A DNA stretch of 15,892 nucleotides from Candidatus Cryptobacteroides faecihippi (GTDB taxonomy: Bacteria; Bacteroidota; Bacteroidia; Bacteroidales; UBA932), in contig JAGHSC010000113.1 in NCBI GenBank assembly GCA_018066065.1, positions 1-15,892 on the forward strand, read 5' to 3'. The notes below the pieces were generated by a model. That model was not told the origin of the DNA and did no database searches. It saw only the letters and a list, made by a program, of their open reading frames with translations. Shown piece after piece: positions 6,856 through 14,646 of the stretch. A program made the translations under genes and the position numbers. Position 1 is the first letter of the stretch; every line of letters starts with the position of its first letter.

Positions 6856-7631
6856 CAGTAAGGGATATAGCTTCCGTCATCGAGGAGTTCGCTCCGCTTT
6901 CCCTTCAGGAGAGCTGGGACAACTCCGGCCTTTGCATCGGCTCGCCTGACCAGGAGGTCCACGGCGTGCTGGTGGGCTTCGACTGTACTCCCGAGCTCGT
7001 GGATGAGGCGGTTGCATGCGGCGCGGACATGATAGTCACCCACCATCCGCTCATATTCGGCGGGCTGAAGAAGATCGCTCCGGAGGACCTTGTGGGCGAG
7101 ACCGTCATCAAGGCTGTCTCCGCCGGCATTGCCATCTACGCTGCGCACACCAATGCCGACAAGGTACTTGGCGGCGTGAGCGGAGCGATGGCAAGGAAGC
7201 TCGGACTCTTGAATATTCAAGTGCTTGACCCGGAAGAAGGAGGCTGCGGCCTGGGTGCCGTGGGCGACCTTCCCGAGCCTGTTGCTTCGGAGGATTTCAT
7301 CGCTTCCGTGAAGGCTGCGTTCGCATTGTCCTCGATCCGCTGCTCCCGCCCCGTCGAGGGCATGGTCTCGAGGGTTGCCATGTGCGGTGGCTCCGGCGGC
7401 TCCATGATCGGCAGCGCCATCTCCTCAGGGGCTCAGGCCTACATCTGCGGGGACATTTCCTACCATCGTTTCTTCACCCCTAAGGATTTCATGGTCATGG
7501 ATATAGGCCATTTTGAGGGGGAAGTCGAGATTGTAGACATATTATTTTCTCTCATAACGAAAAAATTTCCTAACTTTGCAGTCCGTACCAGCGCGAAGCT
7601 GGCATCGAGCAACCCAGTATTTTATTTTTAG
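6852..7631 (+). CDS. Nif3/YbgI-like dinuclear metal-centre protein (GTP cyclohydrolase I type 2/NIF3 family)
   Basis: A 259-residue member of the Nif3-like family, toroidal hexamers with a two-metal site; the physiological reaction is unsettled. All five expected metal ligands are present: H64 and H65 (THHPLIF), D103 (HTNAD), and H220 and E224 (GHFEGE), with spacing close to that of E. coli YbgI. The C-terminus ASSNPVFYF is typical. Bacteroides homologues that I recall are about 364 residues and carry a PII-like insert in the middle. This protein lacks it and has the short YbgI-type length. The ATG overlaps the MerR stop by 4 bases (ATGA), so translation is probably coupled. The last 100 bases turn AT-rich and hold a promoter-like element for the next gene. 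Confidence 0.93.
   Translation: MTVRDIASVIEEFAPLSLQESWDNSGLCIGSPDQEVHGVLVGFDCTPELVDEAVACGADMIVTHHPLIFGGLKKIAPEDLVGETVIKAVSAGIAIYAAHTNADKVLGGVSGAMARKLGLLNIQVLDPEEGGCGLGAVGDLPEPVASEDFIASVKAAFALSSIRCSRPVEGMVSRVAMCGGSGGSMIGSAISSGAQAYICGDISYHRFFTPKDFMVMDIGHFEGEVEIVDILFSLITKKFPNFAVRTSAKLASSNPVFYF
7546..7578 (+). promoter_or_regulatory. Putative promoter inside the 3' end of the nif3-like gene, for the zinc-ribbon gene
   Basis: TAACTTTG at 7571-7578, followed by CA, is a very typical Bacteroidota -7 box. TTTC at 7546-7549 serves as the -33 box with a 21-base spacer. The element lies in an AT-rich patch inside otherwise GC-rich coding sequence. Transcription would start near 7585, giving a leader of about 70 bases before the ATG at 7653. 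Confidence 0.6.
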
Positions 7632-7652
7632 TTAGATAGACAGACAGCTACC

Positions 7653-8483
7653 ATGGCAACCAAGAAAATCAAGAAAGTCGACACTCCTATAGACGAGAGG
7701 GAAACCTTTGTCTCCCTTCAGAAGAACTTCGCTGACTCTGACGTAAGCGTCGGGGAAAAGCTCAAGACACTCTACGCTCTTCAGGAGGCAGACTCTGCCA
7801 TCGACAAGATTCTCCAGCTCAGGGGTGAGCTTCCTTCCGAGGTAGAGGCTCTCGAGGACGAGATCGCCGAGCTCAAGGCAAGGCAGGCTCAGGATGCAGC
7901 TGTCATCGATGCCTACAACGAGACCATCACCGAGAACAGGCAGAACATCATCGACTGCGATGTGCAGATCGAGAAGTATCAGCAGCAGCTTGACACAATC
8001 TCCAACAGCCGTGAGTTCGACTCCATCAACAAGGAGATCGAGAACCAGGGCCTTCTCCGTCAGATTGCACAGAAGTCGATCAACGACACAAAGGTAGCGA
8101 TCGCCGAGAGGAAGGAAGACCTCGAGTCACTCAAGGATTTCATCACCGTAAGGGAGGATGACCTCAAGGCAAAGAAGGAGGAGCTTGCAACGATCGTCGA
8201 GTCCACATCGAAGGAAGAGGCAAGGCTCGAGGCAATCCGTGAGGCTTGTGCTGCCAAGATCGATGCCAGGACCAAGAGCGCCTATGACCGCATCCGTGCA
8301 AGTGTCCACAATCACCTTGCAGTCGTTTCTGTCTACAATGGCGATGCATGCGGAGGCTGCTTCAACACCATCACTCCTCAGCGTCTCGTCGACATCGCAT
8401 CAAACAAGAAGCTCATCATCTGTGAGCATTGCGGTCGAATCATTGTCAACCCTAACTTTGAAGGTCAGAAGACCGAAGAGTAG
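7653..8483 (+). CDS. Coiled-coil protein with C4-type zinc ribbon (DUF164/zf-RING_7 family)
   Basis: A 276-residue cytoplasmic protein. After a charged N-terminal extension of about 35 residues comes a long antiparallel coiled coil (about 36-215, rich in Glu, Lys and Leu, including the conserved NSREFDSINKEIE turn). The C-terminal zinc ribbon has C233 and C236 (CGGC) paired with C257 and C260 (CEHC). The family includes HP0958/FlgZ of Helicobacter and CdsZ-type proteins and has been linked to RNA or protein binding; the role in Bacteroidota is not settled. It starts 21 bases after the nif3-like stop, behind its own probable promoter. Its codons look more biased (few synonyms, many ATC, CTC and AAG) than those of the M23 genes, suggesting higher expression. 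Confidence 0.92.
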   Translation: MATKKIKKVDTPIDERETFVSLQKNFADSDVSVGEKLKTLYALQEADSAIDKILQLRGELPSEVEALEDEIAELKARQAQDAAVIDAYNETITENRQNIIDCDVQIEKYQQQLDTISNSREFDSINKEIENQGLLRQIAQKSINDTKVAIAERKEDLESLKDFITVREDDLKAKKEELATIVESTSKEEARLEAIREACAAKIDARTKSAYDRIRASVHNHLAVVSVYNGDACGGCFNTITPQRLVDIASNKKLIICEHCGRIIVNPNFEGQKTEE

Positions 8484-8499
8484 ATAATCCCGACATACC

Positions 8500-9990
8500 A
8501 TGCCTGACCAGCCTTCCAAGTCTTCAAGGAAAAAGGCTCAGGCAGTCAATCTTGATACACTTGGGCTTGAGATGGGAAACAAACCGCCTCAAGCTCTCGA
8601 TGTTGAAGAGGCTGTCCTGGGTGCCATGCTGATTGAGCCTTCATCCGTCGACATGACGCTTGAGGAGCTCACTGCTGCATGCTTCTACGATCCAAAGCAC
8701 AGGATGATCTTCGAAGCCATGTCCGAACTTGTCAACGAACATGTCTCCGTGGACATCATCACCGTCAGCACCAAGCTCCGCGCAAAGGGCAACCTTGAGG
8801 CTGTCGGCGGTACGGTTGCACTGGCTGACCTCTCCCAGAAGGTGGGAGCTGCAGCCCATGTCGAGTACTATGTCAAGATCCTCAAGCAGAAGAGTATCCA
8901 GCGAGACCTCATCTCTGCTTCCTACCAGATCCTCAAGGATGCCTACGATGACTCCGTCAAGGTCGATGACCTGATCGACGAGGCTCAGTCGAAGGTTTAC
9001 AATGCCATCCAGAACAATCTCAAGAGAGATGTCCAGGATGTCGGCTCCGTGATCAATGATGCGATGAAGGAGATCGAGAGGAACCAGACCATCTCCGGCC
9101 TCAGCGGCGTGCCTTCAGGCTTTCCTTCCCTGGACAGGATCACCCGCGGCTGGCAGAAGTCTGACCTTATCATCCTTGCCGCCAGACCTTCTGTCGGTAA
9201 GACGGCATTCGCCCTCAACCTAGCGAGGAATGCTGCCGTCGACCATCATATCCCGGTGGCCATCTTCTCGCTTGAAATGTCCGCCCTCCAGCTGGTCATG
9301 CGTCTCATGACCACCGAGTCCGGCTTCGGCGCAGACAAGCTCAAGGGTGGTGCCAGGATCGAACCATACGAGTGGCCTGAACTCGAGCAGAGAATCGCGT
9401 CTCTGTCCAAGGCCCCTCTCTACATCGATGACACTCCGAGCATCCCTCTGATGGAATTCAGGACGAAGATCAAGCGTCTGGTGAAGTCCAAGGACGTCGG
9501 CCTCGTCATCGTCGACTACCTTCAGCCCATGCAGGGACCTGCTGAACTCCGCGGTCTCCGTGAGCAGGAAGTCGCTGCAATCTCACGTACCCTCAAGGCG
9601 ACTGCAAAGGAACTGAATGTGCCGATTATCGCCCTCTCACAGCTTTCCCGAAACGCTGTCCAGAGGACCGGCGGCTCCGGAAAGCCTCAGCTGAGCGACC
9701 TTCGTGAATCCGGTTCCATCGAGCAGGATGCCGACATGGTCATCTTCATCCATCGTCCTGATTTCGTAGGACTTCAGGAAACGCCGGGCGGAAAGGAAAC
9801 CACGCAGATCGTAATCGCAAAGCATCGTAATGGAGAAGTCTGTGACCTCGACATGCTCTTCAAGGCAGAGCAGGTCCGTTTTGTGGAGCCTGGAGACAGT
9901 CTTGTGGATCAGGCCGAGCGAATGGGCATGGAATCTGCAATGAACAGCGAGTTCGACGGAGGTTCCGGTTTCGAGACCTCACCATTCTGA
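8500..9990 (+). CDS. dnaB: Replicative DNA helicase DnaB
   Basis: Ring helicase that unwinds DNA at the replication fork and recruits primase. At 496 residues the length is normal and there is no intein. The N-terminal domain begins with PPQALDVEEAVLGAMLIEP. The RecA-like domain carries Walker A ARPSVGKT (A228-T235), FSLEMSALQLVMRLM, Walker B LVIVDYLQ (D339), the ALSQLSR segment and SDLRESGSIEQDADMV with the arginine-finger region. P343 in DYLQPM is unusual, because most DnaB proteins have Leu there (DYLQLM). The start is 16 bases after the zinc-ribbon stop, and the DUF3108 gene follows after 4 bases, so the helicase sits inside a packed series of genes with no obvious promoter of its own. 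Confidence 0.97.
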   Translation: MPDQPSKSSRKKAQAVNLDTLGLEMGNKPPQALDVEEAVLGAMLIEPSSVDMTLEELTAACFYDPKHRMIFEAMSELVNEHVSVDIITVSTKLRAKGNLEAVGGTVALADLSQKVGAAAHVEYYVKILKQKSIQRDLISASYQILKDAYDDSVKVDDLIDEAQSKVYNAIQNNLKRDVQDVGSVINDAMKEIERNQTISGLSGVPSGFPSLDRITRGWQKSDLIILAARPSVGKTAFALNLARNAAVDHHIPVAIFSLEMSALQLVMRLMTTESGFGADKLKGGARIEPYEWPELEQRIASLSKAPLYIDDTPSIPLMEFRTKIKRLVKSKDVGLVIVDYLQPMQGPAELRGLREQEVAAISRTLKATAKELNVPIIALSQLSRNAVQRTGGSGKPQLSDLRESGSIEQDADMVIFIHRPDFVGLQETPGGKETTQIVIAKHRNGEVCDLDMLFKAEQVRFVEPGDSLVDQAERMGMESAMNSEFDGGSGFETSPF

Positions 9991-9994
9991 TGAG

Positions 9995-10855
9995 ATGAAG
10001 AGATTTTTCCACTTTGTCCTTGTTTCTGCGGTAACGCTTTGTACCGCAGTTGCTTCCATTGCCGCTGAAGGCGGCCCGAAATGCGTTCCTGTCAAGGTGA
10101 AGTCCGAGAAGGACCTCGTCTTCAAGGGCGGGGAGAGTCTGACTTTCGCCGTGAACTACAAGCTTGGCGTCATCAATGCGGACATCGCAAAGGCCACCAT
10201 CAAGCTGGACACGGCCAGGCTCAATGGCAAGAAGGCCTTCCATGCTTCGATGTTTGCCTACACACAGAAGGCTTATGCCTCTCTCTTCACGGTGAAGGAG
10301 CAGCTTGACTCATGGTTCACAAGGGACGGACTCGTGCCGATGAGGTTCACGCGTACGGCCAGGGAAGGGAACTACACCAGCACCAACAGCTACTCCTATG
10401 TCTGGAATTCTGCCCATCCGCACATCAAGGCGGCCCTGAACAATTCCAGGAGGGGGGACTATTCGGCTGACATCCCGCTGGATGCCTGCACCTTCGACCT
10501 TCCGCTCCTGTACTTTGTGCTCAGGAACATGGACATCTCGAGCCTTTCGGTCGGCGGTCGCTACCCGATGACCTTCGCAGTCGACGACGATGTCTACAAC
10601 CTGCATTTCGTCTACTATGGCAAGGAGGACAAGAAGGTGTCCGGTCTTGGCACTGTCAAGTGCCTGAAGTTCGGCTTCCAGGTCGTCGCCGGCGATGTCT
10701 TCGCTGAAGGGGCCGATCTCTATGCCTGGTTCACCGATGACGGCAACCACATCCCTGTGATGTTCGCTGCCCCTCTCAAGATCGGCCAGGTCCAGGGGCG
10801 TCTTCAGATGTTCACCGGACTCAAGAACGAATTCTCATCGCTTAAGAAACGCTGA
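9995..10855 (+). CDS. Secreted DUF3108 domain protein
   Basis: A 286-residue protein with a Sec signal peptide (MKRFFHFVLVSAVTLCTAVA, probable cleavage after SIAA near residue 24) and no second membrane helix, so it is periplasmic or at the outer membrane. The rest matches the DUF3108 pattern: GGESLTFAVNYKLGVINADIAKATI, then FTVKEQLDSWFTRDGLVPMRF, and at the end ADLYAWFTDDGNHIPVMF, which suggests a beta-rich fold. Function is unknown. There is no lipobox at the predicted cleavage site. It starts 4 bases after dnaB and ends 1 base before the RseC-family gene, so it is probably translated from the same message. Confidence 0.85.
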   Translation: MKRFFHFVLVSAVTLCTAVASIAAEGGPKCVPVKVKSEKDLVFKGGESLTFAVNYKLGVINADIAKATIKLDTARLNGKKAFHASMFAYTQKAYASLFTVKEQLDSWFTRDGLVPMRFTRTAREGNYTSTNSYSYVWNSAHPHIKAALNNSRRGDYSADIPLDACTFDLPLLYFVLRNMDISSLSVGGRYPMTFAVDDDVYNLHFVYYGKEDKKVSGLGTVKCLKFGFQVVAGDVFAEGADLYAWFTDDGNHIPVMFAAPLKIGQVQGRLQMFTGLKNEFSSLKKR

Positions 10856-10856
10856 C

Positions 10857-11285
10857 ATGGCCGGGCAGAACATTTCTCATAGGGGAGTGATCGTCTCGAT
10901 CGAGGGAAGCCAGGCTTCTGTCGAGATTGTCTCCACTTCGGCCTGCGCCTCGTGCCATGCAGCCGGCCTTTGCGGTGCGTCGGAGTCCTCGACCAAGGTC
11001 ATCAATGCCAGGATCCGGCCATGGGAGTCCTTCCAGGTGGGACAGGAGGTCGACGTCTGTCTTTCAAGGAACCTCGGATTGAAGGCTGTTATGATTTCTT
11101 ATGTGATTCCTCTGTTGATATTACTGATTTTAATATTATTTTTGTCTATTGTGACTGATTCGGAGTTGCTTGCCGGTCTCATAGGGATCGCAGGCGTCGG
11201 AGCTTGGTATTTCGTCCTCTACCTTTTCAGGGATTCCCTGGGGGGAGAGTATGAGTTCACCATGATTCCTCGGGTCGGCGATTGA
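10857..11285 (+). CDS. rseC: RseC-family membrane protein (SoxR-reducing system / Rnf-associated)
   Basis: A 142-residue inner-membrane protein of the RseC/MucC family. The N-terminal domain has C30, C33 and C39 (CASCHAAGLC), matching the CxxCxxxxxC of E. coli RseC and likely to bind iron-sulfur or metal. Two transmembrane helices follow (about 79-98 and 104-125). In E. coli, RseC acts with the Rsx (Rnf) complex to keep SoxR reduced. Here it lies 37 bases upstream of rnfB, which supports a shared job with Rnf, though no SoxR is visible. The codons of the first helix are markedly AT-rich (TTA, ATA, TTG), unlike the rest of the gene, and include a promoter-like element. Confidence 0.88.
   Translation: MAGQNISHRGVIVSIEGSQASVEIVSTSACASCHAAGLCGASESSTKVINARIRPWESFQVGQEVDVCLSRNLGLKAVMISYVIPLLILLILILFLSIVTDSELLAGLIGIAGVGAWYFVLYLFRDSLGGEYEFTMIPRVGD
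11114..11144 (+). promoter_or_regulatory. Putative rnf promoter embedded in the rseC membrane-helix codons
   Basis: TATTTTTG at 11137-11144 matches TAnnTTTG, and GTTG at 11114-11117 is a near match to the TTTG -33 box at the preferred spacing of 19 bases. The start of transcription would be near 11152, about 170 bases before the rnfB ATG. The patch uses otherwise avoided codons. Hydrophobic helix codons are T-rich anyway, so a chance match is possible. Confidence 0.42.
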
Positions 11286-11322
11286 CATTGACGGACAAAT
11301 TGAAACAGTACATAACTCTATC

Positions 11323-12267
11323 ATGACTACAACTATCATCTGGACCATTGCGATCATAACAGGCCTCGGCCTGCTGCTCGCCGTGGCCCTTTATCTTGTG
11401 GCTCAGCGCTTCAAGGTCGAGGAAGACCCGCGTATCGAGCTGGTCGAGAAGGTGATGCCTGGCGCCAACTGTGGAGGTTGCGGCTTCGCAGGCTGCCATG
11501 CCTTTGCCGAGGCTGCCGTCAAGGCTCCGAATCTCGACAGCAACTACTGCCCGGTCGGTGGAAACGAGACCATGAAGCAGGTTGCAGCCATCCTGGGCTA
11601 TGAAGTCAAGGAAAAGGCTCCGATGGTCGCTGTCCTCCGCTGCAATGGAACCTGTGAGAACAGGCCTAAGGTCAATGACTATGATGGTATCTCATCATGC
11701 AAGGTCAAGGCTGCCCTCTATGCGGGTGACACTCTCTGCCAGTACGGCTGTCTGGGCTGTGGCGACTGCGCCGCTGCCTGCAGCTTCGGTGGAATCACCA
11801 TGGATCCTGCCACTGGGCTTCCTGTCATCGATGAATCTGTCTGCACAGCCTGTGGCTCATGTGCCAAGGCTTGCCCGAAGAACATCATCGAGATCAGGAA
11901 CAAGGGCCCTCGCAACATGAGGCTCTATGTCTCCTGTGTCAACAAGGACAAGGGACCGGCTGCGAAGAAGGCTTGCTCTGCCGCGTGCATCGGCTGTGGC
12001 ATCTGTGCCAAGACTTGCACCCATGATGCCATCACCATCGAGAACAATGTTGCCTGGATCGACTATTCGAAGTGCAAGCTTTGCCGTGAGTGCGAGGCAA
12101 TGTGCCCTACCGGTGCCATCCATGCGCTGAATTTCCCTAAGCCTCTTGACAAGGAGGCTGTCAAGGCTCGTGTGCAGGAGAGGCAGAAGAAGGCCCGCGA
12201 GGCCGCTGCCGCTGCTGCCGCCGCTGCCGCAGAACCTGTAAAGAAGGAGGAACAGATCAATGGCTAG
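11323..12267 (+). CDS. rnfB: Ion-translocating ferredoxin:NAD+ oxidoreductase subunit B (RnfB)
   Basis: The ferredoxin-accepting subunit of the Rnf complex, anchored by one N-terminal helix (about 5-27). In its 314 residues come the N-terminal Fe-S domain (C50, C53, C58, C76), the family's RCNGTC segment (C107, C111) with C126 and C139, then four CxxCxxCxxxC motifs starting at C143/C146, C174, C222 and C251. That predicts at least five [4Fe-4S] clusters, the long RnfB form of anaerobes rather than the short proteobacterial form. Residues 294-303 are ten consecutive alanines, followed by a charged tail. The stop overlaps the rnfC start by 8 bases. It is the first gene of the B-C-D-G-E-A order usual in Bacteroidota. 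Confidence 0.97.
   Translation: MTTTIIWTIAIITGLGLLLAVALYLVAQRFKVEEDPRIELVEKVMPGANCGGCGFAGCHAFAEAAVKAPNLDSNYCPVGGNETMKQVAAILGYEVKEKAPMVAVLRCNGTCENRPKVNDYDGISSCKVKAALYAGDTLCQYGCLGCGDCAAACSFGGITMDPATGLPVIDESVCTACGSCAKACPKNIIEIRNKGPRNMRLYVSCVNKDKGPAAKKACSAACIGCGICAKTCTHDAITIENNVAWIDYSKCKLCRECEAMCPTGAIHALNFPKPLDKEAVKARVQERQKKAREAAAAAAAAAAEPVKKEEQING
12202..12231 (+). repeat. GCN trinucleotide tract encoding ten alanines near the RnfB C-terminus
   Basis: Ten consecutive alanine codons (mixed GCC, GCT and GCA) code for the RnfB tail between KKARE and EPVKKEE. Synonymous variation limits slippage at the DNA level. The tract may form a helix. Length variation between strains would be expected at such a site. 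Confidence 0.8.
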
Positions 12268-13657
12268 AAGAACATTCTCAATAGGTGGCGTCCATCCGAA
12301 TGACGCCAAGATTTCGCGCGAGTGTGCCATCAAGGCTCTCCCGATCCCTCCGGCTGTCTACATCTCCGTCGCTCAGCACATCGGTGCTCCTGCAAAGCCT
12401 GTCGTGGCTGTCGGTGATGCAGTGAAGGTCGGTCAGGTGGTTGCCGAGCCGGGTGGTTTCATGTCAGCGTACATCCATTCTTCGGTTTCAGGAACGGTCA
12501 AGTCAATCGGCCCTCGCAAGGATCTCGCCGGCAACACTCAGACTTACATCGAGATTGCTGTCGACGGTGATGAGTGGCTTGAGACCATCGACCGCAGCGA
12601 GGATCTTGTCACGGAGATCCCTGAGGATTCCAAGGCTATCATCGAGAAGATAAAGCTCGGCGGTGTCGTGGGTCTCGGCGGTGCAACGTTCCCTACGCAT
12701 GTCAAGCTCAGCCCTCCTCCGGGAAAGACCTGCGAGATGCTGATCATCAACGGCTGCGAGTGTGAGCCTTACCTCACCTCCGACTTCCGTACCCTTCTCG
12801 AGAAGGGTGAGCAGGTTGTTGTCGGAACAGCAATCATCAAGCAGGCTCTCGGCGTCGCGAAGGCAACCATCGCCATCGAGGACAACAAGCCTGAGGCGAT
12901 CGAGCATATTCAGAAAGTTGTGGACTCGCTGAAGGCGAAGTCTGGCAAATATGCGGGCATCGAGGTTCTCCCACTCATGAAGAAGTATCCTGAGGGAGGC
13001 GAGAAGCAGCTTATCGATGCTGTCATGAGACGCCAGGTCAAGTCCGGCGGGCTTCCTATCGATGTGGGCGCTGTCGTGCAGAATGTGGCAACCGCCCTGG
13101 CTGTCTATGACGCTGTCCAGAAGAACAAGCCTCTGATCGACAATTCCGTCACCGTCACAGGTGAGTGCTTCCCTCAGCAGGCCAATCTCCTTGTGCGCGT
13201 CGGTACGCCGTTGAGGTTCATCATCGACCATCTTGGCGGAGTCCCTGCCGATGCTGCAAAGGTCATCAGCGGAGGCCCTATGATGGGCAAGGCCATCGCA
13301 AACCTTGACGCTTCCACGCTCAAGGGTACCGGTGCCCTTCTCTTCCTCACCGAGGCTCAGACCAAGAGGCAGCCTGAAAGCAACTGCATCCGCTGCGGAA
13401 AGTGCGCCGAGGCTTGCCCTATGGGTCTCGAACCGTTCCTTCTCAACCGCCTCTACAAGGCCGGTGACGTCGATGGTCTCGAAGCGAATGCCGTCCAGGA
13501 CTGCATCCAGTGCGGCTGCTGTCTCTACAGCTGCCCGGCCTACATCCCGCTTCTTGACAACATCAGCATGGCCAGAGGCCAGGTCATGGGTATCATGAAG
13601 GCCCGCGCCGCTGCCGCACGTGCAGCTGCCGAGGCCGCAAAAGCAAAATCTGAATAG
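12260..13657 (+). CDS. rnfC: Ion-translocating ferredoxin:NAD+ oxidoreductase subunit C (RnfC)
   Basis: The soluble NADH/FMN subunit of Rnf, where electrons from the complex meet NAD+. Of 465 residues, the N-terminal barrel-sandwich part is followed by the glycine-rich GVVGLGGATFPTHVK (about 134-148) and INGCECEPYLTSDFR, both typical of RnfC and Nqo1-like flavoproteins. Two [4Fe-4S] motifs come near the end: C376/C379/C382/C386 (CIRCGKCAEAC) and C415/C418/C421/C425 (CIQCGCCLYSC). The C-terminus is an Ala-rich charged tail, like that of RnfB. It overlaps rnfB by 8 bases. AAGGAGG, 9 bases before the ATG, could act as a ribosome-binding site but also encodes Lys-Glu residues of RnfB. rnfD follows after 2 bases. 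Confidence 0.97.
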   Translation: MARRTFSIGGVHPNDAKISRECAIKALPIPPAVYISVAQHIGAPAKPVVAVGDAVKVGQVVAEPGGFMSAYIHSSVSGTVKSIGPRKDLAGNTQTYIEIAVDGDEWLETIDRSEDLVTEIPEDSKAIIEKIKLGGVVGLGGATFPTHVKLSPPPGKTCEMLIINGCECEPYLTSDFRTLLEKGEQVVVGTAIIKQALGVAKATIAIEDNKPEAIEHIQKVVDSLKAKSGKYAGIEVLPLMKKYPEGGEKQLIDAVMRRQVKSGGLPIDVGAVVQNVATALAVYDAVQKNKPLIDNSVTVTGECFPQQANLLVRVGTPLRFIIDHLGGVPADAAKVISGGPMMGKAIANLDASTLKGTGALLFLTEAQTKRQPESNCIRCGKCAEACPMGLEPFLLNRLYKAGDVDGLEANAVQDCIQCGCCLYSCPAYIPLLDNISMARGQVMGIMKARAAAARAAAEAAKAKSE

Positions 13658-13659
13658 TT

Positions 13660-14643
13660 ATGGAAAGATTGTTGGTTTCACCATCCCCGCATATCCATTC
13701 CAAGACCTCTACAAAGGTCTTGATGAGGGACGTCGTAATCGCCCTGCTTCCTGCAGTCGCCGTTTCAGTCGTTTTCTACGGCTGGAAGGAACTGCTGGTG
13801 CTTGCGGTGAGCGTCCTTTCCTGCCTTCTTCTTGAATCTCTCATCACGAGGTACATGCTGAAGAAAGCTGACACCATCTGCGACTGGTCTGCAGCCGTGA
13901 CGGGAGTCCTTCTTGCACTCAACCTTCCTCCAACGACTCCTTGGTGGGTGGTCCTGATCGGTGCCGCTGTCGCAATCGGTGTCGGAAAGATGACTTTCGG
14001 CGGTCTTGGACAGAATGTGTTCAATCCGGCTCTTGTCGGCCGTGTGTTCCTTCTGATCTCATTACCTACCTACATGACTCACTGGGAGATGCCTAAGGGA
14101 CTCTTCGGTGTCGATGCCGTTACAGGCGCCACGCCTCTCGGCCTTGTCAAGGAAGGACTTCTCCAGGGCGGCAACGTCGCTGACATCATGGCTCAGAACG
14201 GTCTTTCGTACTCTCAGATGCTTTACGCCAACATCGGCGGATCGGCTGGAGAGGCTTGTGCCATCGCCATCCTTCTCGGCTTCATCTACCTGCTTGTGCG
14301 CAAGGTGATCAAGCCTTGGATCACTCTGTCGATCCTCGGTACGGTTGTCGCTGTGTCTGCAGTGTTCTCTCTTGTCGATCCTGCTCAGTTCACCGACCCT
14401 GCCTTCAATCTTCTTACCGGTGGTCTCCTTCTGGGTGCCTGCTTCATGGCAACTGACTATGTGACCTCTCCGATGAGTACCAAGGGAGGCATCGTCTTCG
14501 GTGTCGGAATCGGCTTCATCACTTTGATGATCAGATATTTCGGCTCTTATCCAGAGGGAATGAGCTTCGCGATCCTCATCATGAATTCGACCGTTCCGCT
14601 TCTCAACAAGTGGTTCCACCAGAAAAAATACGGGAGGGCATAG
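13660..14643 (+). CDS. rnfD: Ion-translocating ferredoxin:NAD+ oxidoreductase subunit D (RnfD)
   Basis: A polytopic membrane subunit of Rnf, related to NqrB, carrying covalent FMN and part of the ion path. The protein has 327 residues. It opens with SPSPHIHS, then several helices with LLALNLPPTTPWW and the conserved GGLGQNVFNPALVGR. The flavinylation motif VTGATPL gives T158 as the predicted FMN-linked residue. The C-terminal half has FMATDYVTSPMSTKG and ends in a basic tail. It starts 2 bases after the rnfC stop and ends 3 bases before the rnfG ATG. No frame damage is seen. Confidence 0.97.
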   Translation: MERLLVSPSPHIHSKTSTKVLMRDVVIALLPAVAVSVVFYGWKELLVLAVSVLSCLLLESLITRYMLKKADTICDWSAAVTGVLLALNLPPTTPWWVVLIGAAVAIGVGKMTFGGLGQNVFNPALVGRVFLLISLPTYMTHWEMPKGLFGVDAVTGATPLGLVKEGLLQGGNVADIMAQNGLSYSQMLYANIGGSAGEACAIAILLGFIYLLVRKVIKPWITLSILGTVVAVSAVFSLVDPAQFTDPAFNLLTGGLLLGACFMATDYVTSPMSTKGGIVFGVGIGFITLMIRYFGSYPEGMSFAILIMNSTVPLLNKWFHQKKYGRA

Positions 14644-14646
14644 ACT

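Noticed and set aside
6552..7220. Minus-strand 222-codon open frame opposite the MerR and nif3-like genes
   Set aside because: It crosses two confidently identified genes on the other strand and has no recognisable protein features.
9160..9800. Possible intein in DnaB
   Set aside because: The motor motifs are contiguous and the protein has normal length; there is no insertion at Walker A or later motifs.
11286..11322. Promoter with TTGAC-like box between rseC and rnfB
   Set aside because: The TTGAC resembles an E. coli -35 box, but no TAnnTTTG box follows in this 37-base gap.
12503..13231. Minus-strand 242-codon open frame opposite rnfC
   Set aside because: A shadow of the GC-rich codon pattern of rnfC; no domain or plausible start context.
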